A DNA stretch of 20,373 bases from Oppiella nova. Its lineage: Eukaryota > Arthropoda > Arachnida > Sarcoptiformes > Oppiidae. The notes beneath the pieces are model-generated. The model worked only from the letters and a program-made list of their open reading frames with translations, had not been told where the DNA came from and ran no database searches. Where the stretch lies: NCBI GenBank assembly GCA_905397405.1, contig CAJPVJ010000796.1, forward strand, positions 1 through 20,373. The letters are read 5' to 3'. Shown in pieces: positions 8,713-20,373 of this stretch (its first letter is position 1; each line of letters begins with the position of its first letter). Both the position numbers and the translations under genes were made by a program.

Positions 8713-11700
8713 CTGGTACAAATTTATTTATTAACGCATAAAACCTGTAATTAAAGTTAATATCTATTGCTTTACAACTTGTTATTACTGTGAAAATGAT
8801 TTTAAAGAAGAAAACTTTAATCGTGAGAGAGATTATCACAGAAACTGTATTTAATTTGTTGGCCAAAGATAAGAGTGTTTGTATTGTCTGCTCGTCTGCT
8901 GAGCTTTTCTTTCGTCAAATCCTCTGCAACTCTATTCTCAGTGAAGACTTCCTTTCTATTCAAATGTGAGGCAAACCTTAAGACTAAGAGTCAGTAGAAG
9001 TCGGTTGACTCGTAAGTCATCTTTTATTTCTCATAGAATTCTTGACATAAGTATAAGAAAAGGAAATTGCATTCATTGATGACAATTATTTGTATATACA
9101 GAATAATTTATGCAGAATTCCCTTCATATGCACACCCTTTGGATGAGATAATTGCAACACATTGTATGAAAAGTGTTAATTGAAAAAATGAGAAAAAGTT
9201 TTAATTAAAACATTCAAAAATAAAATTCCCATTAATTTTGTTAACATTTGATAAAAACGAGAATTTGAGATAAAATGTTAAAATTACAAAACTATGAATT
9301 CAATACAAAATTAATATATAACATAATATATAAATCTAACTAAAAGCAAAATTAAAAACAGAAAAATTTTAATTCATTTAATAAAATGCAAAAAACAGAA
9401 ACGATTTTTTGAAAAGATTTGGCAAAATATTTACCTTTTTTTGTAAAATAAATATTTTTAAAGATTATTTGGTATTTAATGTAGAAAATGTTGAGAATAA
9501 TGATGATAGCAGTGGTTAACACAAACAAAACAGATCAGGTTTACTAACAATTTTGAGCACATAAATCATTGCCTACTTAAGAAGGAGAGAGAAGCCACAG
9601 AGAGCACAGGTATCATAGTTAGCACAGGTAGACAGCGGCGTAATGCTGGGTCTGAGCAAACCAGCGGCCAAATGATTGCAACAATTATGGGCTGATTCAC
9701 TATATTTGCCACAGAATGCACTCAGCAATGAGAAATGCAAAGCAAATCATAAGAGCCTTATTTTCAGAGCGCATACCTGTGCCACAAAAGGCACCAATAC
9801 TTATAATATAAGAGCGAAATTGAATGTTTGCCACAAAGAGGCTGAAACCCAATTGAAAGGTATGTCTCATGAGCTGAGAGGTGAGCAAAATAAGCGGTTA
9901 ATGCAATGCTAACTAATAATGATTGTAATGACTGTAATGATGCCTCTATTACACCACAACTCCAGTCTTCCCTCTCTGTCTCAGCGATTCTTTGTGTCTG
10001 ACATAGGCTTTAGTTAGCGATTCACTGCTAATGAGTTAGCACTAGTAGTACACATCAAATCATACCTCAATATATGCTACTATAATATGAAATGAATTTT
10101 TCAAAAATCATTATTGAATGTAAAATTCGTTTCATTTCCTTTGTATTCATTCATATTATTAGCTCTCAATTGTCGTCACATTTAATGTTTGTCCGTATTT
10201 TATTGTCTCCGTTTTGTGTCTCACATTTGGACACAAACTTAGTATTAAAACAAATGACAGGGATTACTTGTCTCTGTATTTAATGCATTAATTTGTTTTA
10301 CTTGTATTTCTCATACGGAGAGAGAAGTGGACATAACTTTCCTCATAGTTTGCAAATTAATGCTTACAGTAGTGTATATTATATAATATATTATAATATG
10401 TTTGCAAATTAGGGACTAAAGCAGCGGCTGATGACAGAAGCAACAGATTTGGCTACACTTAGGCTTCACTCGACTCTAAGACACTAATAACAAGAGAGAA
10501 CACAAACTGCACAATAATTTTCATGAATCGTCGGCTCATATGTCGGGAATCAATTAAATTGCGATTTTATAGTCAGTTTATAGTCAACCAAATTGATGTA
10601 TTTTTGATGATCTGTGGCTGTGGGGCATATAATTCAAAAGTTAACATTTTCTAAAGGCTTTCACTACAACACTGTGCGACTCAATGGTGTGGTTGTGAGG
10701 CAGTGAGTGAGTGAGTGCTCACCGATCACTGCAATAGCAATCACTTCTCCAAACATAAGAATGTATTCGTGTTTTGTATAAATGTATATAAATATAGAAT
10801 TACTTATACTTATAGTGTATATAAGTTTATATCAAAACTATGCCCTCAGGTGTTATCCGTCTTTTGGTGATGAGGTCTTAGGTGCCAACTCTCCGCTCCG
10901 ACTCTCACAACACTAAACAGTCCTCTACTCTATACAAGAACTTCATTTTCGTTACATCTCTCCCTTTTCTCCCTTTCCTCCCTTTCCTTTACTCAATGGT
11001 TCGCTTAATTCAAGTGAATCTAAACTTTAATTTGGAAATCGAAGCGAAACTCGAATTGAAGTCAAGTTTGTGTGCCTATAGACCGGAGCGAAAATGTTTG
11101 GCAAATGTTTGGCATAATGTTTGGCACGTCGTAAAGACGTTAAGAAAAGATTGTCATTATTATTATGAAATGCTATAAACGGAGGCAATCGAGGCATTGG
11201 AGGTACCAGTGATTGCATACATAGAGTCGAGCATTACTGTAATTGTACTGCAAATCAGAAATCAGTTAATAGAGAGCTATAGAAAGTCATTGCGATTACG
11301 ATATTTTGATGGCTTTCGGCAATTCATATACAAAAAGGGCATTGAATTTGCATTTTCGGCATAAGAGGCGGAATTAAAACCAAATATTCAGTGCTCGCAG
11401 GGATCGGGAGGTTTGAGTGGTTTGGATATGAAATACAAAACCGCAAATTATGAAACCAAGACATCCAAACATTCAATTTAGTGAAAGGCACTCAATTTGA
11501 ACACAAATATTATGTACTGGCGCTCAGAGATTGCATTGAATCATAGGTTGGCGGCACCGGCACATAACCGATTATATGCCATCAACTAATTGACATCATA
11601 TATGTCTGCCATCTCTCCAATGACTGCCGACTTGACAAATGACGATCTCTTTCTAACTGACGACCTTTTATTACATTTCTCTCATATAATGCTTAGGAAT

Positions 11701-13500
11701 TACACTATTCTGTGCCCTTAAGTGTATAGCATTGAGCACAGGTAGCACAGGGGGCACAGCGAGTGACTTGTCGTAAGCCATTCCTATTAAACACAGGAAA
11801 CTGGAGAACAACTATTTAAAACAATAACCACGACTTTAATTCACAGCAAGTATTGCCATCAGTTTTTAATTTAAATTTTCTGATTTAATTAAAGGAGTGG
11901 TCCTTAATTTGGCACCAATTGTCTTGTGGTTGCATTGAATACATTGAAGTCATTGAATGCATGACAATAGCCGTGATATTAAGAAAGCTCATCACATATA
12001 CTGACAATGAATTCAGACAATACACATGAATGTGAGCATCGATTCAATCATTACAACAAAACCATTTAATGAATTAAAACTCATCACAAAATCCTATTTC
12101 AAGCTTTAAGTTTTGGTATCATATTATAAAACTCACGAATAATAACAAATAAAATGAGATTTTCATTACTATAGCCATTCTTATTGTTAACCTATTCTCT
12201 ATTATAAATCAAATTTATATTCACTTTATTATATTACTCTTTAAATGTTTCGGACAAAATTTTCATTAACTTTAAATTAAACTCATTGAATGAATGTTTC
12301 AAATAAAACTTTTTGTTATTTTATTTATTTCGTAATTTATTTTAAATTTTCTATATTTATGTGAACGTGTTATACATTTTAATAAGCTGTTACAAAAGCA
12401 CAGCCACTTTAAGGAAGTTTTGATTCTTTCTATAAAATTATAATTTATATAATTTTAAAAGTCATACATTGCTGACGACTCCCAACTAAATAAAAACAAA
12501 TATATGAGTAGTCTTTCAGTTCAGACGACACATAACTCACTGACGGCTAATATATCAGAAATGAAAACTATTTTTACGTTTTCTTTCACTTTTCAAAAAA
12601 GTTTATGATTTTGTCAAACGATTAGATCGACTCCTTTTATATTTGATTTAATGAAAGGTCACAACAATTCTGGTTTCAATTAATTTATTATATGTTTCCA
12701 CTATTAATTTGTAGCCTAAATATACGGTATAAATTCATGCTTATTACTAAAGTGACAAAACTTGGAAACTGTAAGAGTTTTTAGATTTATCCAGAATATA
12801 TTGTAAGCTATTTTTGAGTCAGTGTTGATTCAATGAATATAATAAATTCTATGAAAATGCAGATTTCCAATGAAATACATAAATTATTTGTTCAATTAAT
12901 TTATGTTGATATTATAAATTCAGAATATTTGATTATAAAAGCAAATGAAATTGATTGCTCGTGAGGTTTGCATTGAATTGACTCAATCGTTGTCCAGATT
13001 CGGGGAATTTGGAGAAAGAGATAAAAGAGTGTACGAGAAGTGTATGGATTGGGTCTTAATGTTGGAAACAAGACTAACATTAGTAACAACACAACACAGA
13101 ATTAGTAACGCAATGAACACGCGATGCAAAGAACACGCTATCTATGAATACAGGTCTGGGCACAGGTATGGCTAGTATGGCATAGTATGGAAATGGTATT
13201 GATGTGAGCGGTGGTGGGGGTAGTGTTGGTTGGATTCGTGCAATGCTTAGGTTGTGTGGCGTTAACTCACATTTTGTACTGCAATTCTGTATTAAACATT
13301 ATGAAAGGAACTCCAATGCAGTCATGTATTGCTTTGGGACGCACGCGAAACACTCGATACATGCAATACAGGTAACGATCGCTATAAGTACTCATTACTT
13401 ATACATACTTTACATGTATTGCTGACAAATGAGTGGACTGTTGGCAGTGTATGGAAGTGTATGGAAGCCAAACCCCCCGTAAGCCGAAAGCAGTGAACAG
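8711..13500. other. upstream non-coding region, proximal part
   Basis: No open frame here has homology or splice structure that I can recognise. The word GCACAGGTA recurs at 9604-9612, 9622-9630, 9774-9782 (minus strand), 11736-11744 and 13160-13168. Other small features are a TGTTTGGCA triplet (11094-11126), a hairpin-forming segment (10700-10732), a pyrimidine tract near 10961-10990 and GTGTATGGAA doublets near 13448-13467. The 9.54-9.92 kb part is less AT-rich than its surroundings. Probable regulatory flank of eyg, by inference. Confidence 0.4.
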
Positions 13501-16500
13501 AATTGACTAAAACATTAAAGCCATACAAATATCTAATTGTATTCTATCCCTACCTCTACTCAACTCACACTCGCATTCAATTGCATTCAAATGCATACAC
13601 CTATAGATGTGATACAAATAAATTACACAATAATAGCATTACAATCACTATAGGACTGCAATCATTGCACACAACGCATAACAATTGCTAGCCTTTTGTT
13701 TTCAAACATGTTTACAAACTTTAAACAAATTAACTTTTTTATACTCATCCCCGCACTTCTCAGCACTGATACTACTGTAGTCTGCAAAACAAATATCACA
13801 TTTGATGTAATGTTTGCCTCAAATAATCAAAAGACATGTAAAAGAAAACAATTTGATTGAAACATAAAATAATTGATATGAGAAATGCTATGTTGAAGGC
13901 TATTGTACTTATAATTATGTGATCGATATGTTATATATTGATAATAGGCTTTAGTGTTAGTAATCATTTTTGTATGCATTTGATAATAAGAATTGGTTTG
14001 CAATACAAGTATTTGCATTCAAATGTTGTTTGTTTTAAATAATATTTGTTTTACAGGTACTTTATACAAAAGTTTACTTTCCATAACAATATATTAATAA
14101 GTATTACGACAATATTAAACATGATACCGTATAATAAAAAGTCAATCAATTGATGAGGTGCAGTTATAATTGCAATAGTATTTAATTAAACAAATAGAAA
14201 GTTATTTGTATTGATCTGTGAACTTTATATACTATTTGTGCTAAAAATGTAGAAATGAATAGAATTTAATAGGAATTCAGTAGTGAATGGAAAGAATGTC
14301 AAAATTGTTGATTGAGAACATCAAATGGAAAATAGTTGTGAAAGTGAAGTGCAATTGAAGTACATGTTAAGCGTTTTTGCGCAAAATGTGTTCAATTCTC
14401 ACAACAATTAGTTTGATAGATATTTAGGACATGATATGTAAGCCATGAGCCGGAAATTGTGAGACAAAGTGTCACTTGAATTCTGTTTTCGAGTATTTGG
14501 ACAAAATTATAAGGTTTTGATTTCCGGTTTTTATATTTCAAATTATCAAACGGAACGGAAATCTTTACATATTATGATCACTCGTATGGCAGTCATCCTC
14601 GGGAGAGGCAGTCATAACATTTGGGTAACTGTAGCCGAGTTGTGACAACAGCTCACTAACCACTGACTCACACAACAGACATCAATACTAGAGTTTCATG
14701 ATATAAACTATAAAATTATGTGTTTTCTATACTATTCTACAAAACAAATTATTTTTTGGCAACTTTTTGTGAAAATATAGTGATGTGGTGGTTGTGCACC
14801 TGGCAATCAAACGGGCCTAACCTTCACTCAACGCTTGTGCTTCACTCGACATAATATGTTATAATAATTGTTATATTAATACTAATACTGATATACCCTG
14901 TGAGCAGTAATTTACACTCAACTCAACAACTCATTTGACAAAATAACTCAATTCAGACAAAATGATGAGTTAATGAATAATTAAAATTCAGTTTAACTGC
15001 AGTTTTGCAGAACATTTTGAAGCCTTAATTGAAGTGTTGGCGCTAATTATTGACACAAGAATTGATTTGAGGGCATAATTTCATTGTCATTACTGAATGC
15101 TACTAAACGTACAAGTGTTGGGAAATAAAGTATTTTTAAAAATAAAATAAAGGAAAAACAAATTAAAAGTCTTTTGTTAATATTTCAATAATATTATACT
15201 AAACTATAGGCCGGTATATAATTACGAGTGGAGACGACAAAAGCTATGAACAAAAAATTTGTTTCACTAAATAAAAGAAGAATATAAATTAGTTTCATAT
15301 TTTGCTGTAATTGTAATTTTAAAGCCAAAAGTTTGTCAGAATATATGTAGTAAAATAATAATAATAAATATGATCCCCCTTGAAATATAATAATAGGGCA
15401 TTCATTGGCAATGAGTTGTTTGGTCTGAAAGTGCAAACATGAGCGCAATATCTCATTCTTCATGACAAAACCTCATCACCACATCACATCACCATTTGAT
15501 GATCCGTTACTATAATTGAGTAAAACTGCTCCGGATATGATTTTTCAGTGTTGCCCCGATTATTGTTGCCTTTTTTCATTACTATTATGGCTCAGAATTA
15601 TTGTTATTATTATTGTTATAATACTGTATTGTATTAATAGAGAGGTTTCACCAGAATATGATTGTGTCGCTCAGCGACTAATTTATGTTTCATTACTACT
15701 CAGGAAATGCGTCCAAAAAAGTGAAAAAACATTGTTCGCCTCAGAAATGCCTTTTATATTAAAGCAGTTTTTAAAGTTAAGCATTAAATCATAACTTTAA
15801 TAATAGGACTACCAGTCTTGCCATTAAACAGTGAGTTGTTCTACAATTGCAACTAAACATTAAGATATAAATGGAGAATAAATTTTCCAACAAAAAACTA
15901 TTAAAATCATATGAAAACTAACTAACATTTGCTTTTAAATATTTACTGAAAGCAAATAAAAACATCTAATAATTGACAGATACTAATAAATTTCATGCTT
16001 AATTACCAGTTTAGGTTGAATTCGAGTAATTCATTAATTGAAAGGTATATTAAGCAATAATTTAATTAATATTGTGTTAGTGTTTGGTCAGCCACTGTAT
16101 GGATGGTGTGATAGACATGTGTTGGTGCTGTTGGAGCCCAACATCGCTTACATGAACACATTGAACACATAGAGAGCACAGGCAGAGAGTACACACAAGT
16201 CTGAACAGGCAGTCAAATACATAGCATTTACTTTTATTGGCTAATTAATTAGACATTTAAATGGTTTTCTAGTCTTAATTGTATTGAGAAACAGCTGCCA
16301 AAACACGCAAAAACTTTGTAAAAACTGAATCGACAACAACTGCCAAAAGACATTATTTTGATTTGCTTTTTGAGTGAGTTTTTGTTGTGAAGCTTTTGCA
16401 GCTCAACCATCAAGAAATTATAGTCACCTGTAAAATGATAGCATAGCCTATGAGTGCAATTTTGATACACATTAGTGTTACTCTAAATGAGCCACTTTTG

Positions 16501-17285
16501 CATCTCTAATAGATATATACATTTGATGCACATTTGATGCTACCGTGCATTTCGAGCAAACATTAAAACTCTTATATAAGTAACGCTTTCGGCAATAAAT
16601 CATTGCGTTTTGCATTCAAATTCTCGACTCTTAGGCCCAGAGGGCACTCAGAAAGACGCCGCCAATGCTTCAAGTGATGGCTACTCGTACTGATTGTCGC
16701 CAAATAAGACACAGTCTCTGAGCCCATACCCAACACTCGTACCCATACTACCCATCACTTTGAATATTTGCATTTTGAGTGCAACGAGAATATAGAGTAC
16801 AATATATTTGATGAGAAGCCACACCGAAGTCTCGTTCAATAAATGATAATAAGATTCGTCTGTTTACGTAATGCTTAATACGATTTGATGACCCGTTGGC
16901 CTTGCATTGCGTGTCATAATTATTGCACTTTAATTAAAATGATTGACAAATTGGTTATTAGTTGAGCGCAGTATCGCTACAGAAGTGTTGGCTTTGAATA
17001 GAAGATAATTTGCTAATAAACAGAGAATTGATTGAGAATTTGGGACTAACTATAAGAATATAAGAATGAGGAGAGCCTTACAATTGAGAGGAATTAGTCG
17101 GACGTATAAAAGTTTATTATAGTTTAATGTTTTCAAAAGCAATAATGTGTTTGAGAGCTGTTTCTAAGAGGTAGTCAACAGAATTTGATTGACGAATGGC
17201 TTTATGGCGAGAGAATGCATGAACTTTAAGACTCAGCCAGAATGTGGTGAATGTAATGGTGCTGTTGTGCTGCACCCATACCTAT

Positions 17286-17286
<1 letters not shown>
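13501..17286. other. upstream non-coding region, middle part
   Basis: AT-rich with many stops in every frame. No gene, RNA or mobile element recognised. A symmetric TATA-like decamer CTTATATAAG is at 16571-16580, and short direct repeats of CATTTGATGC occur near 16520-16540. Confidence 0.4.

Positions 17287-17317
<31 letters not shown>
17287..17317. repeat. (CT)n microsatellite
   Basis: About fifteen CT units, followed by CCTGTGCTCCCC. Encodes only a Leu/Ser run in one frame; not a gene. Confidence 0.95.
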
Positions 17318-17320
<3 letters not shown>

Positions 17321-17990
17321 GTGCTCCCCTGTATTCACATCCCAATAACTGTTACAATATATCGGGGATTACTTTACATGATGTGTAAAGTATCAGTTTG
17401 AGCTCATATTTATCATACACTCTATTATTAATGCAATTCTTTTGCTTAGGTTTCAAACAATCAGAACTGCAATGAATGCAAACCGTATTAACACAACGTC
17501 AGCACAAACTCAATATCAATATATCAATCAGTTTTTGTTGCCAATCGTGAAATGCAATTAAACTAATTATTGACAAATTATATTACAAATTATCTTTTGC
17601 TCTCTTTTTCAATCGTCAATCAAATGTAGTTCTCAACCAACCATTACAGCTATAAACTCAATCACTATAATGTCTAATCAAAACCTAATAAACAGTCCCT
17701 TTAATATGAAAATACAATTTAAATAACATTTCTCTGAGAACTCAAACTCTGTTTATTAACTTATATCCAAAAATAAAACTTCATTTCTATAACTCAAATG
17801 CAGTCAATAGTTTGAAACAACTCTCAAATTGAATGACATTTGGCTTATAGAGAACCAAATCTGATTACATGCTCTGTATTTACATTCAATACGTTTAACG
17901 TTATTATTATGTGTTATGAAAAGAATTGGAAATTTATATTAAAAACGGAATCAATATTTGAGAAGTTATTTAAGAAAGAAAAAAGTTTAG

Positions 17991-18066
17991 TTCAATGCTA
18001 TAATTAGTATAATTGCTGCGCTCTTTGAGGTCGATATGCTTTTTGACAAAATCCTTGATATTTAAT

Positions 18067-18070
<4 letters not shown>
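17991..18070 (+). repeat. inverted repeat, left arm (80 bp)
   Basis: This arm is the exact reverse complement of 20294-20373 over all 80 bases and runs directly into a GA microsatellite. To its left the counterpart cannot be tested, because the right arm ends at the last base of the window. Confidence 0.97.

Positions 18071-18101
<31 letters not shown>
18071..18101. repeat. (GA)15 microsatellite
   Basis: Uninterrupted GA units directly after the left inverted arm. The similarity with the far arm ends within this tract: the flank here is TTAGTCATC, whereas the other side has unrelated sequence. Confidence 0.95.
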
Positions 18102-18103
<2 letters not shown>

Positions 18104-20257
18104 AGTCATCATTTGTTGGTTTGGAAGAAAAGTTTCGTTTGAGAAACTCTTATCAATTGAAAGCCTCACTTGTGAGCACTCATACCTTAGAGCTCACGAA
18201 AAAATATGAGAAAAAAGGAAAGTTTGTGTCAAAGAGAGAAGTTAGCAATAATTCAAATGTGTTTTCATTGCATACTTGAAATGATATGCATTAACAACAA
18301 AAACAGTTTTCAATAAAATACTACATCACAAGACTATAAGACATCAATCTTTTTCATTAGTTGTTCACAGTCTCTGACAAACAAAAAACTAGATAACAAT
18401 ATATTTATTCACAGCTATTGATACTAATGTCATATTTTGGTAAAGTTATATAAAAAATATACACAATTTCTTCACTTCTTTTGTATGAATTACTCGGAAA
18501 ATATAAAAAATATAATATTTTTGGTGAAGTGCAATAAGTATGGCATAGTTTTTCACGATTTGGTCGTCAAAATAGTGAGCAGAGAGTATATGCGCTGCTT
18601 ATAAGTAATAATGTCTATTAAAGTGATGCTCTGCTACTTGAAAAACCTGTAATAAACGGACAAAAATATAGGTTCTCTGCACTGATGAATAACTTGTGGA
18701 AAATAAGCAGTCATTGAGTCATTGATATGAACACAATTGACTCCAGAGATAGAATTTTCTCGTTTAGCAAATTTTTGGCTATTTTTCGAGATTCAAAACC
18801 CAAAGCCTTTATCTAACAATTACTGAATCATAATCTCAATGTTTTCAACACAATTTTTGAGAGACTCTTGTTATTGATTGACTGTAATTGAAATCGAGTC
18901 ATAATAAGACAGATCATTGAATATTCTGCATATACTTAAACCCGTAATTCAATAAAATAGTAAACAGTTCACCATTTATGTGGCATAAACAGCAATATAA
19001 TTAAATTGAATACTAGTTTTAGTGGATTTCGAGTGGCATTTGATGCAAACGATAAGAGCAATGAATAGAGAGCGCGGACTATAAGCACTCAATAAATAAT
19101 GCGATAGATTTGAACCCAAAAACAATCGCTCAGTGAGTGATGTCGAGGTATAGAGTGTATGGGCGCTCACAAGAGTCTAATTTTCGTATGAAATGCATAT
19201 TTCATTCACAGTAGCCGTATATGCTTTATATGAGCTCTGTTTGTAACCGCCTGTAGAGCTACCCAACTGTTTATCCCACAGAATAGCACTTAACCCCTGA
19301 ACCCCTGACATCAGTAGAAATACATTCAATATATCTCTACTAAAAAATGCAATTGATTTGTGAGAAAGAGAAAGTCGTACTCATATTGACCTCAAACCCA
19401 TTTCCACTACTGTTACTGTTCCTCATACTGTATATTAATACCGGTGCTATACTACAGACAAGTATATTATTTACTGCATACTGTACACCAATATAAAAGT
19501 CGTAAATACAAGAATTATTATCAGGATTTGAATGAATAATAAAACAAAATACACTTAAAAATTAGTTTTAATAACTTATTGTTATTTCTTGCGAAGTGAT
19601 TATAAAATAAATTCACGTTTGATATGCTATCAGATTATGTACAAAAAAACAGAGATCACCGATAAATGAAAGCTTTGTCTCATTTCTCCTCAAATTATAC
19701 AATAAAAGAGATGTTTTCATGAGATATGAGAAATAAATTGTAGGAATAGGTGTCTGCTAATGAACGTGGTCAATTTATTGTGCATGATCGAGCATAAATG
19801 ACTATCAAATCGGTTGCTTTAATAATTAGCGCTTACATGAGAGCCCACCCACACATTGATTTGCAATACTATTTAATACATTAATAGTTTGCAATAATCT
19901 AATAATTAATTTGTGGGCAATTTGTTGCGTGATTACTATGGAGGCCAACAAGTATTGCTCACATTTGAGGGGCTGAGCAATATTTGTGCGGGGTATACCG
20001 TATGGGTATATGGTATATCCCCTATGATCCCTGTGCCTGATCCCGGACACAACTACAGAATAGCTAACCGACTATAACTTGTTTGTGAATCAATGATTGT
20101 ATTCCATGACTAATGCAAATTAAATAATAATAACAACATTAACGCTAATACTAACGGCAAAAGTATTAATGCATTGTATTTTTGAATGAAAAAATTAATT
20201 AATAAAAGGTTTAGTTCATAGTCTGTGCAGCACTTCTTCTTTATATGAAAGCTTTAT

Positions 20258-20260
<3 letters not shown>

Positions 20261-20293
<33 letters not shown>
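20261..20293. repeat. (CT)n microsatellite
   Basis: About sixteen CT units that form the junction between unique sequence on the left (ending GCTTTATGAT) and the right inverted arm. Confidence 0.95.
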
Positions 20294-20297
<4 letters not shown>

Positions 20298-20373
20298 ATT
20301 AAATATCAAGGATTTTGTCAAAAAGCATATCGACCTCAAAGAGCGCAGCAATTATACTAATTATAGCATTGAA
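20294..20373 (-). repeat. inverted repeat, right arm (80 bp, at window end)
   Basis: Exact reverse complement of 17991-18070, stopping at the final base of the window. Its position at the edge and the microsatellite junction suggest an assembly fold-back at a contig end. Confidence 0.97.

Larger units (their letters stand above)
17318..20260. other. upstream non-coding region, distal part
   Basis: AT-rich, with no supportable gene. It contains the left arm of a long inverted repeat (17991-18070), a GA microsatellite, a tandem AACCCCTG near 19290-19307 and a GGGGTATACC hairpin at 19990-20022. Confidence 0.4.

Noticed and set aside
8541-8866. Arg-Glu and Ser-Leu repeat proteins on the two strands
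   Set aside because: They are translations of the (AG)19 microsatellite with unrelated AT-rich flanks.
12945-13175. Plus-strand 76-residue open frame in the upstream flank
   Set aside because: No recognised domain and no splice structure; its length is unremarkable for a 12-kb non-coding stretch.
17189-17401. Plus-strand open frame with a Leu/Ser run resembling a signal peptide
   Set aside because: The hydrophobic run is the CT microsatellite in translation; no other support.
1-20373. Transposons, virus-like elements, tRNA, rRNA and CRISPR arrays
   Set aside because: Reading both strands I saw no transposase, reverse transcriptase or capsid-like frame, no terminal repeats with target duplications, no cloverleaf I could support and no spaced direct repeats of CRISPR type.

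Overview
The window comes from an AT-rich animal genome, most likely an arthropod. It contains one recognisable gene, on the minus strand: the 5' part of a Pax transcription factor of the eyegone (eyg / twin of eyegone) class. Six coding exons between 7729 and 2886 join with GT-AG splice sites and consistent phases into 404 codons. The predicted protein has, in order, an N-terminal octapeptide/eh1-like motif, a His/Thr/Pro-rich stretch, only the tail of the PAI subdomain, a complete RED subdomain of the paired domain, an Ala/His-rich linker, an Asn/Ser-rich linker and residues 1-46 of the homeodomain. The exon carrying the rest of recognition helix 3 and the C terminus is not in the window and must lie beyond base 1. 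Coding region, introns of 69 to about 2,080 bp and simple-sequence tracts all fit a eukaryotic nuclear gene. The species cannot be fixed from this sequence.

Layout on the plus strand. Bases 1-2885 are intron 6 of the gene. Within it, 2073-2516 is a nearly identical tandem copy of 2517-2999; this block includes the last 114 nt (38 codons) of the homeobox exon and its splice donor. Exons 6, 5 and 4 lie at 2886-3190, 3265-3459 and 3529-3723. Intron 3 (3724-5799), exon 3 (5800-5988), intron 2 (5989-6904), exon 2 (6905-7120), intron 1 (7121-7617) and exon 1 (7618-7729) follow. From 7730 to the end (12.6 kb) I find no supportable gene. It looks like 5' flanking, probably regulatory, DNA with long GA/CT microsatellites and a recurring GCACAGGTA word.

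The last 80 bases (20294-20373) are an exact reverse complement of 17991-18070, and in both places the match stops at a GA/CT microsatellite. This suggests a contig-end assembly fold-back or, less likely, a real inverted duplication.

The most notable observations are the very recent partial duplication of the homeobox exon, an octapeptide-like repressor motif placed N-terminal to the paired domain, a second in-frame splice donor that would remove that motif, and four consecutive frame-preserving exons. No RNA gene, CRISPR array, transposon coding region or virus-like element was recognised.
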